From: Leucobacter denitrificans | GTDB taxonomy: Bacteria; Actinomycetota; Actinomycetes; Actinomycetales; Microbacteriaceae | Direction of reading: 5' to 3' | Assembly (NCBI RefSeq): GCF_014396385.1 | Contig: NZ_CP060716.1 | Coordinates: 1,488,001 to 1,552,000 of the forward strand | DNA length: 64,000 bases | Shown: piece by piece, positions 52,537 through 60,736 of the stretch | Layout: every line of letters starts with the position of its first letter | How positions within the stretch are numbered: position 1 is the first letter of the stretch | Program-made: the position numbers and the translations under genes | The notes under the pieces: generated by a model | Told to the model about the DNA's origin: nothing | The model's database searches: none | What the model saw: only the letters and a program-made list of their open reading frames with translations

Positions 52537-52855
52537 GTCTTCTAACTTTCTGTATTTGGGCATAAGGATTTCAGGTCTGCAAAAGCCGCATCTTGGATGT
52601 TTGCGACGAAGTCAGGCTGGAAAATTCGATAGCTCTGGCTTCCTGTCCTACGGCTGGAATTCATCCATCCGTCTAACGATCGATATAGCTCGGTCGCATT
52701 CTTGAGTTATTTTGGACGACGTTGTCATTCAAATGTAACTAGTTACACTGTAAGCATGTCAAGTACTTTTTGCAACTGTTATCGAAGTTCGAGAATCTTG
52801 AATCCTCTAAATTCAACTCCCAACCCCACAACTTTTTGACGGTAGTGTTCACATC
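52537..52855. promoter_or_regulatory. Divergent control region of the hyu operon and lacI
   Basis: 319 bases without a gene. Minus-strand promoter: -35 TTGACA (52757-52762) and -10 TACATT (52732-52737), spacer 19. A perfect 14-bp palindrome TGTAACTAGTTACA (52734-52747) lies between and over the -10, the expected place for a LacI-family repressor site. The hyu transcript would have a ~190-base untranslated leader in which I see no convincing riboswitch. Confidence 0.7.
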
Positions 52856-53890
52856 GTGACGAAAAATCGAAGGGCGACAATCGCAAAGGTAGCCGCGACA
52901 GCTGGCGTCTCTACGGCTACGGTTTCTCGAGTGCTTAGCGGAAGTTCGGCAGTGACTGAAGCAACACGGAACCGTGTGGAAGAGGCAGCCAAGTCCTTGA
53001 ATTACCGCCCGAGCGACCTCACGCGAGCGGTGTTTGCGGGTCGCTCAAATTCCATCGGCGTTCTATTTGCCGACATGCGCAGCCCGTACTACGTGGGCCT
53101 TATTGAAGGCATTACCCATGTGTCAAGTCGCGCAGGGGCGCTGGCCTATCTAGCTGCGGGCAATCGTGACATGGACCAAGAGGAGCAGATCCTCTCCCTT
53201 ATGGACTCGCACAGGGTGCGCGGCCTCATAACAGCTGCGCATCATCATGACGACCTCATACTCAACATGGCCGAATCTGGTACCGAATGTGTGTATATCA
53301 CTCGGGAACCGACCTTCATCCATCCGCGGGCGCATAGCATTAGGCTCGATAACATCGCAGCGGGAAATCTTGCATTGCAGCATTTGACCGAGATTGGTTG
53401 TACGCGCACGCTCATCGTGAATCAAACTCCGCTGCGGTTGACCTCAATAGAGCGCACACAAGGTTTCCGCGACGCGGCACAGGCCGCGGGTTTGCATATT
53501 GCTGACGAACAAGTCCACAAACTGGATTCACTTTCCGCGCCGAGCGCCGATCTAGCGCAAACAATTCAGACTTATTGGCAGCAGGGACGGATCGATTCAG
53601 TTTTTGCAACCACTGGTGCCGCAACCTTCCGAGCCTATGAAGCACTTGCCGGCAGCGGACTACGTATTCCCGAAGATATCGCGATCCTCGGAATCGACGA
53701 CTTCCAGTGGGCTTCCCACCTTGCTGCGCCGCTTTCAGTCATCACTCAACCCACCTTTGACATGGGTGAGGCTGCGGCGAAGCTTATTCTCGAGGAACCC
53801 GGATCCAGTCAAACCATGATTTTTCCGCCGTCAATTATTGTGCGCGAGTCCACCTTGGGGCATGCTGCCTCAGACAATGACGCGAGCTAA
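52856..53890 (+). CDS. LacI-family transcriptional regulator
   Basis: 344 aa, GTG start. N-terminal helix-turn-helix RATIAKVAATAGVSTATVSRVLSGSSAVTEATRNRVEEAAKSLNYRP, then a periplasmic-binding-like sensor domain (SNSIGVLFADMRSPYYVGLIEGI, IDSVFATTGAATFRAYEALAGSGLRIPEDIAILGIDD). Divergent from the hyu operon, which it probably represses until its ligand appears. Confidence 0.92.
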   Translation: MTKNRRATIAKVAATAGVSTATVSRVLSGSSAVTEATRNRVEEAAKSLNYRPSDLTRAVFAGRSNSIGVLFADMRSPYYVGLIEGITHVSSRAGALAYLAAGNRDMDQEEQILSLMDSHRVRGLITAAHHHDDLILNMAESGTECVYITREPTFIHPRAHSIRLDNIAAGNLALQHLTEIGCTRTLIVNQTPLRLTSIERTQGFRDAAQAAGLHIADEQVHKLDSLSAPSADLAQTIQTYWQQGRIDSVFATTGAATFRAYEALAGSGLRIPEDIAILGIDDFQWASHLAAPLSVITQPTFDMGEAAAKLILEEPGSSQTMIFPPSIIVRESTLGHAASDNDAS

Positions 53891-53938
53891 AGAGCAATTG
53901 AGGCGCGCCCAACAGACTAGCCACCACCTATAGGTCCC

Positions 53939-54673
53939 CTACGGAGTACGGCGGCGCAGCGTCACTGACGCCAGCACAAGCGCAGCGAGCGAAACGCAGG
54001 CGATCACGATGAGTGGCTTCCAAAGCTCCCACCCCTCGTCACCCGCGGTCACCGCATTGACGGCATCGACCGCGTAACTTAGCGGCAGCCAGTTCGAGAT
54101 GTTGTACAGCACCTCGGGCATTTGGTCGCGCGGCATGAGCAACCCGCCCACGAGAATCTGAGGGATCACGACGAGCGGCATGAACTGCACCGCCTGAAAC
54201 TCAGTGCGGGCGAAGGCACTTGCGAGCAGGCCAAGGGCGGTTCCGAGCAGAGCATCGAGCACGGCGACGAGACCGAGCTGCCAGACTGGGCCCTCGACCG
54301 TAAGCCCGCAAACCAGCACCGCGTAAGCAACGGTAAACACCGCCTGCACAACGGCGATGAGCCCAAAGGCGAGCGCGTACCCAACGATGAAGTCTGCCTT
54401 GCCGAGCGGGGTGGTCATCAGGCGTTCGAGTGTGCCCGACCTGCGTTCGCGCAGCGTCGTCACGCTCGTCACGACGAACATGAGAATGAATGGGAAGAGG
54501 GCGAGGATCGGCCCGCCGAGCTGGTCAAACACGCCATCTTGCTCGTCGAACAGCCAGGCGAACAAACCGACGAGGAGCGGCGGCGCAACGAGCAGCAGCA
54601 CGACCGAGCGTGCATCATGCGAGAGCTGCCGCAGCACTCGAGCAGCGACGGCGAGGGTTCGGGCCGGGTTCAC
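53939..54673 (-). CDS. ABC-2 type transporter permease
   Basis: 244 aa from the GTG at 54673, overlapping the ATPase stop (GTGA). Six predicted membrane spans, with the ABC-2 middle segment TTLRERRSGTLERLMTTPLGKADFIVGYAL and a late LPLSYAVDAVNAVTAG. It forms the channel of a DrrB-like exporter with the ATPase. Substrate unknown; no regulator is adjacent. Confidence 0.88.
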   Translation of the reverse strand: MNPARTLAVAARVLRQLSHDARSVVLLLVAPPLLVGLFAWLFDEQDGVFDQLGGPILALFPFILMFVVTSVTTLRERRSGTLERLMTTPLGKADFIVGYALAFGLIAVVQAVFTVAYAVLVCGLTVEGPVWQLGLVAVLDALLGTALGLLASAFARTEFQAVQFMPLVVIPQILVGGLLMPRDQMPEVLYNISNWLPLSYAVDAVNAVTAGDEGWELWKPLIVIACVSLAALVLASVTLRRRTP

Positions 54674-55410
54674 GACGCTCCTCCCTCGTGCGCTCGAATC
54701 ACTTCGAGAAACGCGGATTCGGGATCGGGAGCACCCGTATCGGAGAGAAGAGCGTGCGGTGTCGTGTCGGCGATGACCTCGCCCTCGCGGAGCAGCAACA
54801 GGCGGTCGCAGCGGAGCGCCTCGTCCATCACGTGGCTGCTCACGATGAGCGCGGCGCCCTCGCCCGCAAGCCTGGCAAACAAATCCCACAGCTCTGCCCG
54901 CAGCACCGGGTCGAGACCGACTGTCGGCTCGTCGAGCACGATGAGCTCGGGGCTCCCGAGCAGTGCCGCGGCGAGCGAGACCCGGTTTCGCTGCCCACCA
55001 GAGAGGGATTCCACGCGTTGTTTGGCCTCGTTGCGCAAGCCAACGAGATCCACCACGCGTTCGGCGTCACCCTTCGGCGCACCGAGGGCACTCGCAAAGA
55101 AGCCCAGGTTCTGCATCACGCTGAGGTCGTCGTAGACCGAGGCGGCCTGCGTTGCGTACGCAACTCGCGTGCGCAATTCTCGCGAGCCAGCTGGTAGCCC
55201 GAGCACCCGCACATCCCCGCCGACATTCGCCTGCGCGCCGACGATTGAGCGCAACAGCGTCGTCTTTCCGCACCCAGACGGGCCAAGCACCCCCGTGACC
55301 TTGCCCACCGCAATGTCGAGGGTGAGGCCCGAGAGCACCTCTCGATGCCCGCGCTTCACCGTCAGCCCAGAAAGCCGGACCGCAACCGCATCATCGCTTG
55401 CGTGCTTCAC
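54670..55410 (-). CDS. ABC transporter ATPase (drug/daunorubicin-type)
   Basis: 246 aa. Walker A LGPSGCGKTTLL, signature LSGGQRNRVSLAAALL, Walker B LIVLDEPTVGLDP and H-loop IVSSHVMDEA. Single NBD of the ABC-2 class, coupled to the permease gene. Divergent from the RNA methyltransferase with a 79-base gap. Confidence 0.9.
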   Translation of the reverse strand: MKHASDDAVAVRLSGLTVKRGHREVLSGLTLDIAVGKVTGVLGPSGCGKTTLLRSIVGAQANVGGDVRVLGLPAGSRELRTRVAYATQAASVYDDLSVMQNLGFFASALGAPKGDAERVVDLVGLRNEAKQRVESLSGGQRNRVSLAAALLGSPELIVLDEPTVGLDPVLRAELWDLFARLAGEGAALIVSSHVMDEALRCDRLLLLREGEVIADTTPHALLSDTGAPDPESAFLEVIRAHEGGAS

Positions 55411-55489
55411 AGCTTCAGCATACGCCCGGCGCTACAAGCGGGGAACGAACGCCCAGGATCTTGCGCAAAGTGATGGGAGAATAGTGCTC

Positions 55490-56815
55490 ATGTCTGAACA
55501 GCGCAGCACCAGCCCACTTGAGGTCGGCACCGAGGTTGAACTCGAAATCACCGGCATTGCCCACGGCGGGGTGAGCGTCGCGCGGCACGAGGGCCGCGTT
55601 ATCTTCGTCGCCGACGCAATTCCGGGCGAGCGGGTGCTCGCGCGCGTGACCGACGCGAAGAAGAAGTCGTTTGCCCGGGCCGCAGTCACCCGGGTGCTCG
55701 ACGCGTCGGCGGATCGGCGGGACCACATCTGGGCCGAAGCCTCGGTCGACCGTGACCCCGAGGAACGCCCCGGCGGCGCAGAATTCGGGCACATTGCGCT
55801 CGAACGGCAGCGGGTGCTCAAGGCCGAGGTGCTCGTCGACTCGATGTCACGCTTCGGAGACATCGAGCTCGCAGCTGAGGAAGACGAAGACTTCGCAGAT
55901 GTACTTGCTGAACTCGTCGAACCGGCCGACGGCGACGATGAGGCAAACGGGCTCGGCTACCGCACCCGGGTTCGACTCCATGTCGACCCCGAGACCGGCA
56001 CGGTTGGCCCGTACGCCGCGCGAAGCCGCCGCGTGATCCCGGTCGAGTCACTTCCGCTCGCTATCGAAGGCATCAATCAGATCGCTCCACTTTTCGAGCA
56101 GATGGGTGGCCTGCAGACCGTCGACCTTGTTGCGCCTTCCGCTGATGATCCACGAATGCTGCTCACCGAGGTCGGTTCGAAGTCTGCGAGCGGCGCCAAT
56201 GACCTCGTGCGCGAGCTCGTCGAAGATCGCGGCTTCATCGTGCGCGCCGGTGGGTTCTGGCAGGTGCACCGCGAGGCACCGGCAATGCTGTTCGGTGCGG
56301 TTGCAGACGCGGTTTCGGCTCTCGCCGAGGAGGGGCTCTTCGACCCCGCCGCTGGCAACCTCGACCTCTATGGCGGGGTCGGTCTGCTCGCCGCCGCAAT
56401 GGCCGAGGCCGCAGGGCAGGGGCTAAAAGTCACGACCGTCGAGGTCGATGAGGCCGCGACCGATAACGCGGCCGAGAATCTCTCTGAAATTGTGGGGGCG
56501 CTCGCGGTCACCGCAAAGGTGGATCGGCACCTCGCCGACCTCCTCAAGGCATCGGCGCCCGTGCGCGATCGCTTGCGCCGGGGCACGGTCGTGCTCGATC
56601 CACCCCGCTCTGGCGCGGGCGGCAACGTAACCGCACAGCTCGCCGAACTCTCACCCCAGAACATCGTGTACGTCGCGTGCGACCCGGTCGCGCTCGCCCG
56701 CGACACGAAGTCGCTGCTCGACTCGGGGTACGACATGCTCGAGCTGCGTGCGTTCGACATCTTCCCGCACACCCACCACTTCGAGTCCGTCGCGGTGTTC
56801 ACCCGCGGGGAGTAG
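55490..56815 (+). CDS. TRAM-domain class I RNA methyltransferase (TrmA/RumA-like)
   Basis: 441 aa from the ATG at 55490. TRAM RNA-binding domain at about 8-65 (GTEVELEITGIAHGGVSVARHEGRVIFVADAIPGERVLARV). SAM site LDLYGGVGLLAAAMAE near 300, catalytic region VVLDPPRSGAG and NIVYVACDPVALARDTKSL with the nucleophilic Cys, and the C-terminal FDIFPHTHHFESVAVF with the general base Glu. It makes 5-methyluridine in rRNA or tRNA. The four-Cys iron-sulfur site of RumA is not evident. Confidence 0.9.
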   Translation: MSEQRSTSPLEVGTEVELEITGIAHGGVSVARHEGRVIFVADAIPGERVLARVTDAKKKSFARAAVTRVLDASADRRDHIWAEASVDRDPEERPGGAEFGHIALERQRVLKAEVLVDSMSRFGDIELAAEEDEDFADVLAELVEPADGDDEANGLGYRTRVRLHVDPETGTVGPYAARSRRVIPVESLPLAIEGINQIAPLFEQMGGLQTVDLVAPSADDPRMLLTEVGSKSASGANDLVRELVEDRGFIVRAGGFWQVHREAPAMLFGAVADAVSALAEEGLFDPAAGNLDLYGGVGLLAAAMAEAAGQGLKVTTVEVDEAATDNAAENLSEIVGALAVTAKVDRHLADLLKASAPVRDRLRRGTVVLDPPRSGAGGNVTAQLAELSPQNIVYVACDPVALARDTKSLLDSGYDMLELRAFDIFPHTHHFESVAVFTRGE

Positions 56816-56826
56816 GAAGACACTAA

Positions 56827-56886
56827 AATCCGAGTCAGAGTTTGCGTCCAACCTTCAAGGTGTAACCGCAAACTCTGACTCGGATT
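56827..56886. repeat. Intergenic palindrome, copy 2 of a dispersed family
   Basis: AATCCGAGTCAGAGTTTGCG (56827-56846) and its exact complement (56867-56886) around a 20-nt loop, placed between two convergent genes. Its arm core matches that of the palindrome at 43271-43328 in 17 of 18 bases. It probably acts as a bidirectional terminator. Confidence 0.85.
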
Positions 56887-56901
56887 GGTGACGACTTCCC
56901 C

Positions 56902-57720
56902 CTAGCGGAGCGAGGTGCGGCGATCCACCGAGCGGGCACCCCACCAGGCGAGCACGATCGCGAGCACGATGCTCACTGGCACAATGCCGAGCCCGATGAC
57001 GCCTGGGTCACCCGCATCGGGATTCGTGACCGACGCCACGAAGTCGCTCCACATGCCCTGGGCGACGATGGGTCCCGCTCCCGCTTCGTCGATCTTCAAC
57101 CCGAATGGGATAAAGAGCATCGAAGCGAAGCTCACGATCTGCATGATCACGTAGAAGATGATCGCGCCGATCACCGGGGCCCCGAATCCGAGGTGATTGA
57201 ACTTTCCCTCAGCACCGACGCTCATAATTGTTGCACCGGCGATCACCGTGAACGCGAGCTGCGTCACGATGCACACGACCAGGAACCAGAACACTCCCAG
57301 GCCGAATACGTCGATCAATTTGCCGATTTCCTCGAACACCTCGGCACTGCTCGCGCCGAGCGAACGGTAAAAGAGGAGCACCCCAGCGAGAGTTGCGAGC
57401 ACGGTAATCACTGCTGAGACGAGCACAGCCAGCAAGCCGTACGCCACCTTCACTGCGTACAATGTGCGACCGCGAACCGGCAGGCTCATGGTGAAGTAGC
57501 CCTCGCTGCCGTACATGGTGCGCCAATAGCTGGCGACGAGAATACCCATGACCATCGGGGTGATGATGCCGATTGCAAACACGCCGAGGATCAGCGGCAA
57601 CGCCCCGATGAACATCGCGAGAGCAAATGCGGCAAGGGCGACAAGCAAGGCGATGCCGACCGAAGTGAACAGCCACTTGCGGGTGATGCGAAATTCTTGG
57701 GCAAACAGTGTGCGGATCAT
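56902..57720 (-). CDS. ABC transporter permease of a YtrA-type operon
   Basis: 272 aa with six membrane spans (VGIALLVALAAFALAMFIGALPLILGVFAIG and more). Contains YGSEGYFTMSLPVRGRTLYAVKVAYG. It is the membrane part of a GntR-ATPase-permease operon typical for envelope-stress responses in Gram-positives. Start overlaps the ATPase stop. Confidence 0.87.
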   Translation of the reverse strand: MIRTLFAQEFRITRKWLFTSVGIALLVALAAFALAMFIGALPLILGVFAIGIITPMVMGILVASYWRTMYGSEGYFTMSLPVRGRTLYAVKVAYGLLAVLVSAVITVLATLAGVLLFYRSLGASSAEVFEEIGKLIDVFGLGVFWFLVVCIVTQLAFTVIAGATIMSVGAEGKFNHLGFGAPVIGAIIFYVIMQIVSFASMLFIPFGLKIDEAGAGPIVAQGMWSDFVASVTNPDAGDPGVIGLGIVPVSIVLAIVLAWWGARSVDRRTSLR

Positions 57721-58427
57721 GATGCGTACACCTTTCTGAAGAGGGCGTCGAGGCTCACACCGTGTTCGGTTCGAAGCTCGTCGGCATCACCCTGCAGCAG
57801 CACCTGGCCAGCACGCAGGAAAATCACCGAGTCGACAATCGGTTCGACGTCTTGAATGAGGTGGGTTGAGATGAGCATGAGTGCGTCATCGGCGAAGTTC
57901 TGCAGAATGCCTCGCAGAATCACGTCGCGCGAAGCGGGATCCACCCCCGAAATTGGCTCGTCGAGCAAATACACGCGAGCCCTGCGCGACATCGCGAGTG
58001 AGATCTGCAGCTTCTCGCGCATGCCCTTCGACATTTCTTTGAGGTTGCGATCCCACGGCAGGCCGAAGAAGTCGACCATGTCACGAGCCTTCTTCGCGTC
58101 GAAATCGTCGAAGAACCTTGTGAACTGCGCAATCGAGTCGGCAGGCTTATGTGAGTCGGGCAGGAAGGAAGCGTCGGGAAGGAAAGACACGAGTGCCTTC
58201 GATTCCGGTCCGGGCTCGAGCCCCGCGACGCGTGCCTCGCCCTCCCATTCAGCGAGTACTCCGGCGAGAATCTTCAGGAGCGTGGTCTTGCCAGATCCGT
58301 TGTCGCCCATGAGGCCGACGATCTGACCCGGCTTCAGTTGCAGGTTGAGCCCCGCTAGTGCAGGACGGCCGCGATACGACTTGCGCAGGTTCGCGACTTC
58401 GATTGCGGCGATTGGTTGGTCGTTCAT
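57717..58427 (-). CDS. ABC transporter ATPase of a YtrA-type operon
   Basis: 236 aa. Walker A LMGDNGSGKTTLLK, Q-loop VSFLPDASFLPD, signature SKGMREKLQISLAMS, Walker B VYLLDEPISGVDP, H-loop LISTHLIQD. The signature is the diverged MSKGM form usual in the YtrB family. Overlaps the GntR stop by 4 bases. Confidence 0.9.
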   Translation of the reverse strand: MNDQPIAAIEVANLRKSYRGRPALAGLNLQLKPGQIVGLMGDNGSGKTTLLKILAGVLAEWEGEARVAGLEPGPESKALVSFLPDASFLPDSHKPADSIAQFTRFFDDFDAKKARDMVDFFGLPWDRNLKEMSKGMREKLQISLAMSRRARVYLLDEPISGVDPASRDVILRGILQNFADDALMLISTHLIQDVEPIVDSVIFLRAGQVLLQGDADELRTEHGVSLDALFRKVYAS

Positions 58428-58849
58428 CGCTCATCCTCTCGTTCGGGTTGAGAAAGTTTGGTTGTTTCGGTGTCCTTTGTGGATCCCGCCTCGTCCACGG
58501 CCCAGCGCTCGGCGAGCAGGTCGGTAGTTTCGCGAAGACTCATGCCGAGGCCCCTCGCCGAGTGCACATAGCCGTCGGCAGTTGTAGTGGCGAGTTCGGC
58601 TCTTGCGTCGGATACCGACGCCTGGTCGCTCGTCACGAATCGGCCCGCGGTGCGCTCGGTGGTGGTGAGGCCCAGGCGATCCACTTCGCCGAGCGCCTTT
58701 TGCACTGTGTTCGGATTCACACCGAGCTCGAGCGCGAGTTCGCGAACCGACGGCACTTTGGCGCCGATCTCCCACTCGCCCGCGGCGATGCGCCTGCGAA
58801 ACTCGTCGACGAGCTGCGCCCAGATGGGCCGCGAATCATCAATTTGCAT
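58424..58849 (-). CDS. GntR-family regulator, YtrA type
   Basis: 141 aa from the ATG at 58849, preceded by AAGGAG. Winged helix MQIDDSRPIWAQLVDEFRRRIAAGEWEIGAKVPSVRELALELGVNPNTVQKALGEVDRLGLTTTERTAGRFVT, with a short C-terminal dimerisation tail. Probably represses its own operon through the palindrome 39 bases upstream. Confidence 0.92.
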   Translation of the reverse strand: MQIDDSRPIWAQLVDEFRRRIAAGEWEIGAKVPSVRELALELGVNPNTVQKALGEVDRLGLTTTERTAGRFVTSDQASVSDARAELATTTADGYVHSARGLGMSLRETTDLLAERWAVDEAGSTKDTETTKLSQPEREDER

Positions 58850-58887
58850 GGTCACTCCTTTCATTCGTCGTTGCTTCGTGTGTACCA

Positions 58888-58909
58888 CTGTATTACGACA
58901 CTAATACAG
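58888..58909. promoter_or_regulatory. Putative GntR/YtrA operator
   Basis: CTGTATTA (58888-58895) and TAATACAG (58902-58909) are perfect 8-bp arms around CGACAC. It lies 38 bases upstream of the gntR start on the minus strand and 32 bases before ychJ on the plus strand. Confidence 0.75.
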
Positions 58910-58941
58910 ATGGCAAGTGTGAGTTTCGATACTGTGGATCG

Positions 58942-59328
58942 GTGAGCGTCCCCCCCGAAGAACTTCGCTGCCCCTGCGGCCTCGGCAACCCGTACGCCGC
59001 GTGCTGCGGCAGATTTCACGACGGTGAGGCAGCACCGACCGCCGCACAGCTCATGCGGTCTCGCTACTCAGCCTTTGCGCTCGGGCTGCGTGATTACCTG
59101 CTTGAAACCTGGCACGCGTCGACTCGACCCGAGGAGCTCGAACTCGATCCCGAGATCCGCTGGTTGCGCCTCATCGTCGAAAGCACAGAGCAGGGAGGGC
59201 CATTCGACACCGAGGGCACCGTCACGTTCACCGCGATTGGGCGCGGAGAGGATGGGCGATTTGAGCAGCACGAGCGCAGCCGCTTTGTGCGCGAGGGTGG
59301 GCGCTGGTTTTACGTCGACGGGGAATGA
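58942..59328 (+). CDS. YchJ family protein with SEC-C motif
   Basis: 128 aa, GTG start. LRCPCGLGNPYAACCGRFHDG is the SEC-C-type zinc motif (C-x-C-x8-C-C), then APTAAQLMRSRYSAFALGLRDYLLETWHASTRP is the YchJ core. A zinc-binding protein of unknown role. Divergent from the YtrA operon. Confidence 0.9.
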   Translation: MSVPPEELRCPCGLGNPYAACCGRFHDGEAAPTAAQLMRSRYSAFALGLRDYLLETWHASTRPEELELDPEIRWLRLIVESTEQGGPFDTEGTVTFTAIGRGEDGRFEQHERSRFVREGGRWFYVDGE

Positions 59329-59398
59329 TTGTCGGGCGCGGAGACCCGCCACCCGGTGATCCACCACCAATGTCGCACCAAGAACGTACGATGGATAC

Positions 59399-60100
59399 GT
59401 GATCGAACGCCTCGTCTCATCAGCCGTCTACCTGGTGCTCCCAATCGTGGGCATCTTTCTCTTTGACTGGGATTGGCGCTCGGTGATCGTGCTGTACTGG
59501 CTGCAGAACATTACGGTTGGGATCCGCACGGAGATCGACATGATTCGCACGCGCACGCCGGAGGCGCCCGGCGAATCCGTGAGCCTCACTTTCAATGGTC
59601 GACAAGTTACCGGCAGTGCGCAGAAACCACTCATGGTCGTGTTCTTCGCCGTGCACTACGGAATCTTCACGCTTGTGCACGGGGTGTTCGTGTTTCTCAT
59701 TGTGTCTGGGGTCTTCAACGGGCTCTTCCAGGCGTCAGGCGGCGCGGGCTCGACTGGTGGCGCAGGCCCAGCCTGGTTGCCAGGTGCGCTCACGCAAGAG
59801 GCCACTTTTGACCTGCGCGGCATCATCGTCGCATGGGCGATCGGCTCAATCGTGCAATTCGTGCTCGCGGCCATGGCACCGAGCGAGAATCTCCCGCCAC
59901 TGCGCAAGCTGTTCTTCGCGCCCTACGCTCGCATCTTCGTGCTCCACTTCACCGTGATCATCGGGGTCTTTCTCATCACTCGGTTCGACTGGCCCCCAGC
60001 GGCCGCGATCCTTCTCGTAGCGCTGCAGTTCGTGGTCGACCTCTGGCGACCGCTGAACACGAACTCCAAGACGCCCAACACTTTGAAGACCGCAATATGA
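59399..60100 (+). CDS. DUF6498 family membrane protein
   Basis: 233 aa from the GTG at 59399. Five to six membrane spans (VYLVLPIVGIFLFDWDW, VVFFAVHYGIFTLVHGVFVFLIV, LRGIIVAWAIGSIVQFVLAAM, IFVLHFTVIIGVFLITRF). WRSVIVLYWLQNITVGI is the DUF6498 N-terminal mark. Unknown function; the stop overlaps the next gene (ATGA). Confidence 0.75.
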   Translation: MIERLVSSAVYLVLPIVGIFLFDWDWRSVIVLYWLQNITVGIRTEIDMIRTRTPEAPGESVSLTFNGRQVTGSAQKPLMVVFFAVHYGIFTLVHGVFVFLIVSGVFNGLFQASGGAGSTGGAGPAWLPGALTQEATFDLRGIIVAWAIGSIVQFVLAAMAPSENLPPLRKLFFAPYARIFVLHFTVIIGVFLITRFDWPPAAAILLVALQFVVDLWRPLNTNSKTPNTLKTAI

Positions 60101-60711
60101 CCGAGAAGGTTGATTTCAAGAAGACCCTCGCCTCGTACCGCGCGAAGCGGGGAGTATTCGAGGTCATTGAAGTACCCGAGATGCAGTACCTCATGGTCGA
60201 CGGGCACGGCGATCCAAACACATCGCCCGAGTACGCGGCCGCACTCGAAGCGCTCTACCCCGTCGCATACAAGCTGAAGTTTGCGAGCAAGCGTCAGCTC
60301 GATCGCGACTACGTCGTACCGCCGCTCGAGGGTCTGTGGTGGGCCGACGACATGGCCGCGTTCACGACCTCACGAGACAAGTCGCAGTGGCACTGGACAA
60401 TGATGCTCATGGTTCCCGAGTGGATCGACGCGGCACTTGTCGACGCGGCGATCGCAGAGGTGCGCTCAATGGGAGCTCCCGAGAAACTCGACGACATTCG
60501 CCTGGAGTCGCTCGCCGAAGGAACGAGCGTGCAGACGCTGCACGTGGGCTCATTTGACGATGAGGGGCCTGTGCTCGCGCGCATGCACGACGAGTTCATT
60601 CCGGCTCAATGTCTGAGGCTCACGGGCAAGCACCACGAGATCTACTTGAGCGATCCACGCAAAACTGCGCCCGAGAAGCTGCGCACCATTCTGCGCCAGC
60701 CAGTGAGCTAG
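60097..60711 (+). CDS. GyrI-like small-molecule binding domain protein
   Basis: 204 aa from the ATG at 60097. MTEKVDFKKTLASYRAKRGVFEVIEVPEMQYLMVDGHGDPNTSPEYAAALEALYPVAYKLKF and EGLWWADD are typical of the stand-alone GyrI-like/SOUL-type binding barrels that bind or hydrolyse xenobiotics. Translationally coupled to the DUF6498 gene. Substrate unknown. Confidence 0.88.
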   Translation: MTEKVDFKKTLASYRAKRGVFEVIEVPEMQYLMVDGHGDPNTSPEYAAALEALYPVAYKLKFASKRQLDRDYVVPPLEGLWWADDMAAFTTSRDKSQWHWTMMLMVPEWIDAALVDAAIAEVRSMGAPEKLDDIRLESLAEGTSVQTLHVGSFDDEGPVLARMHDEFIPAQCLRLTGKHHEIYLSDPRKTAPEKLRTILRQPVS

Positions 60712-60736
60712 GTCGGCCCGAGTAGGGTGAGACGCC

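Noticed and set aside
52537..52731. Riboswitch in the ~190-base hyu leader
   Set aside because: I looked for paired stems with conserved loops and found none that match a known riboswitch class; the region stays unassigned.
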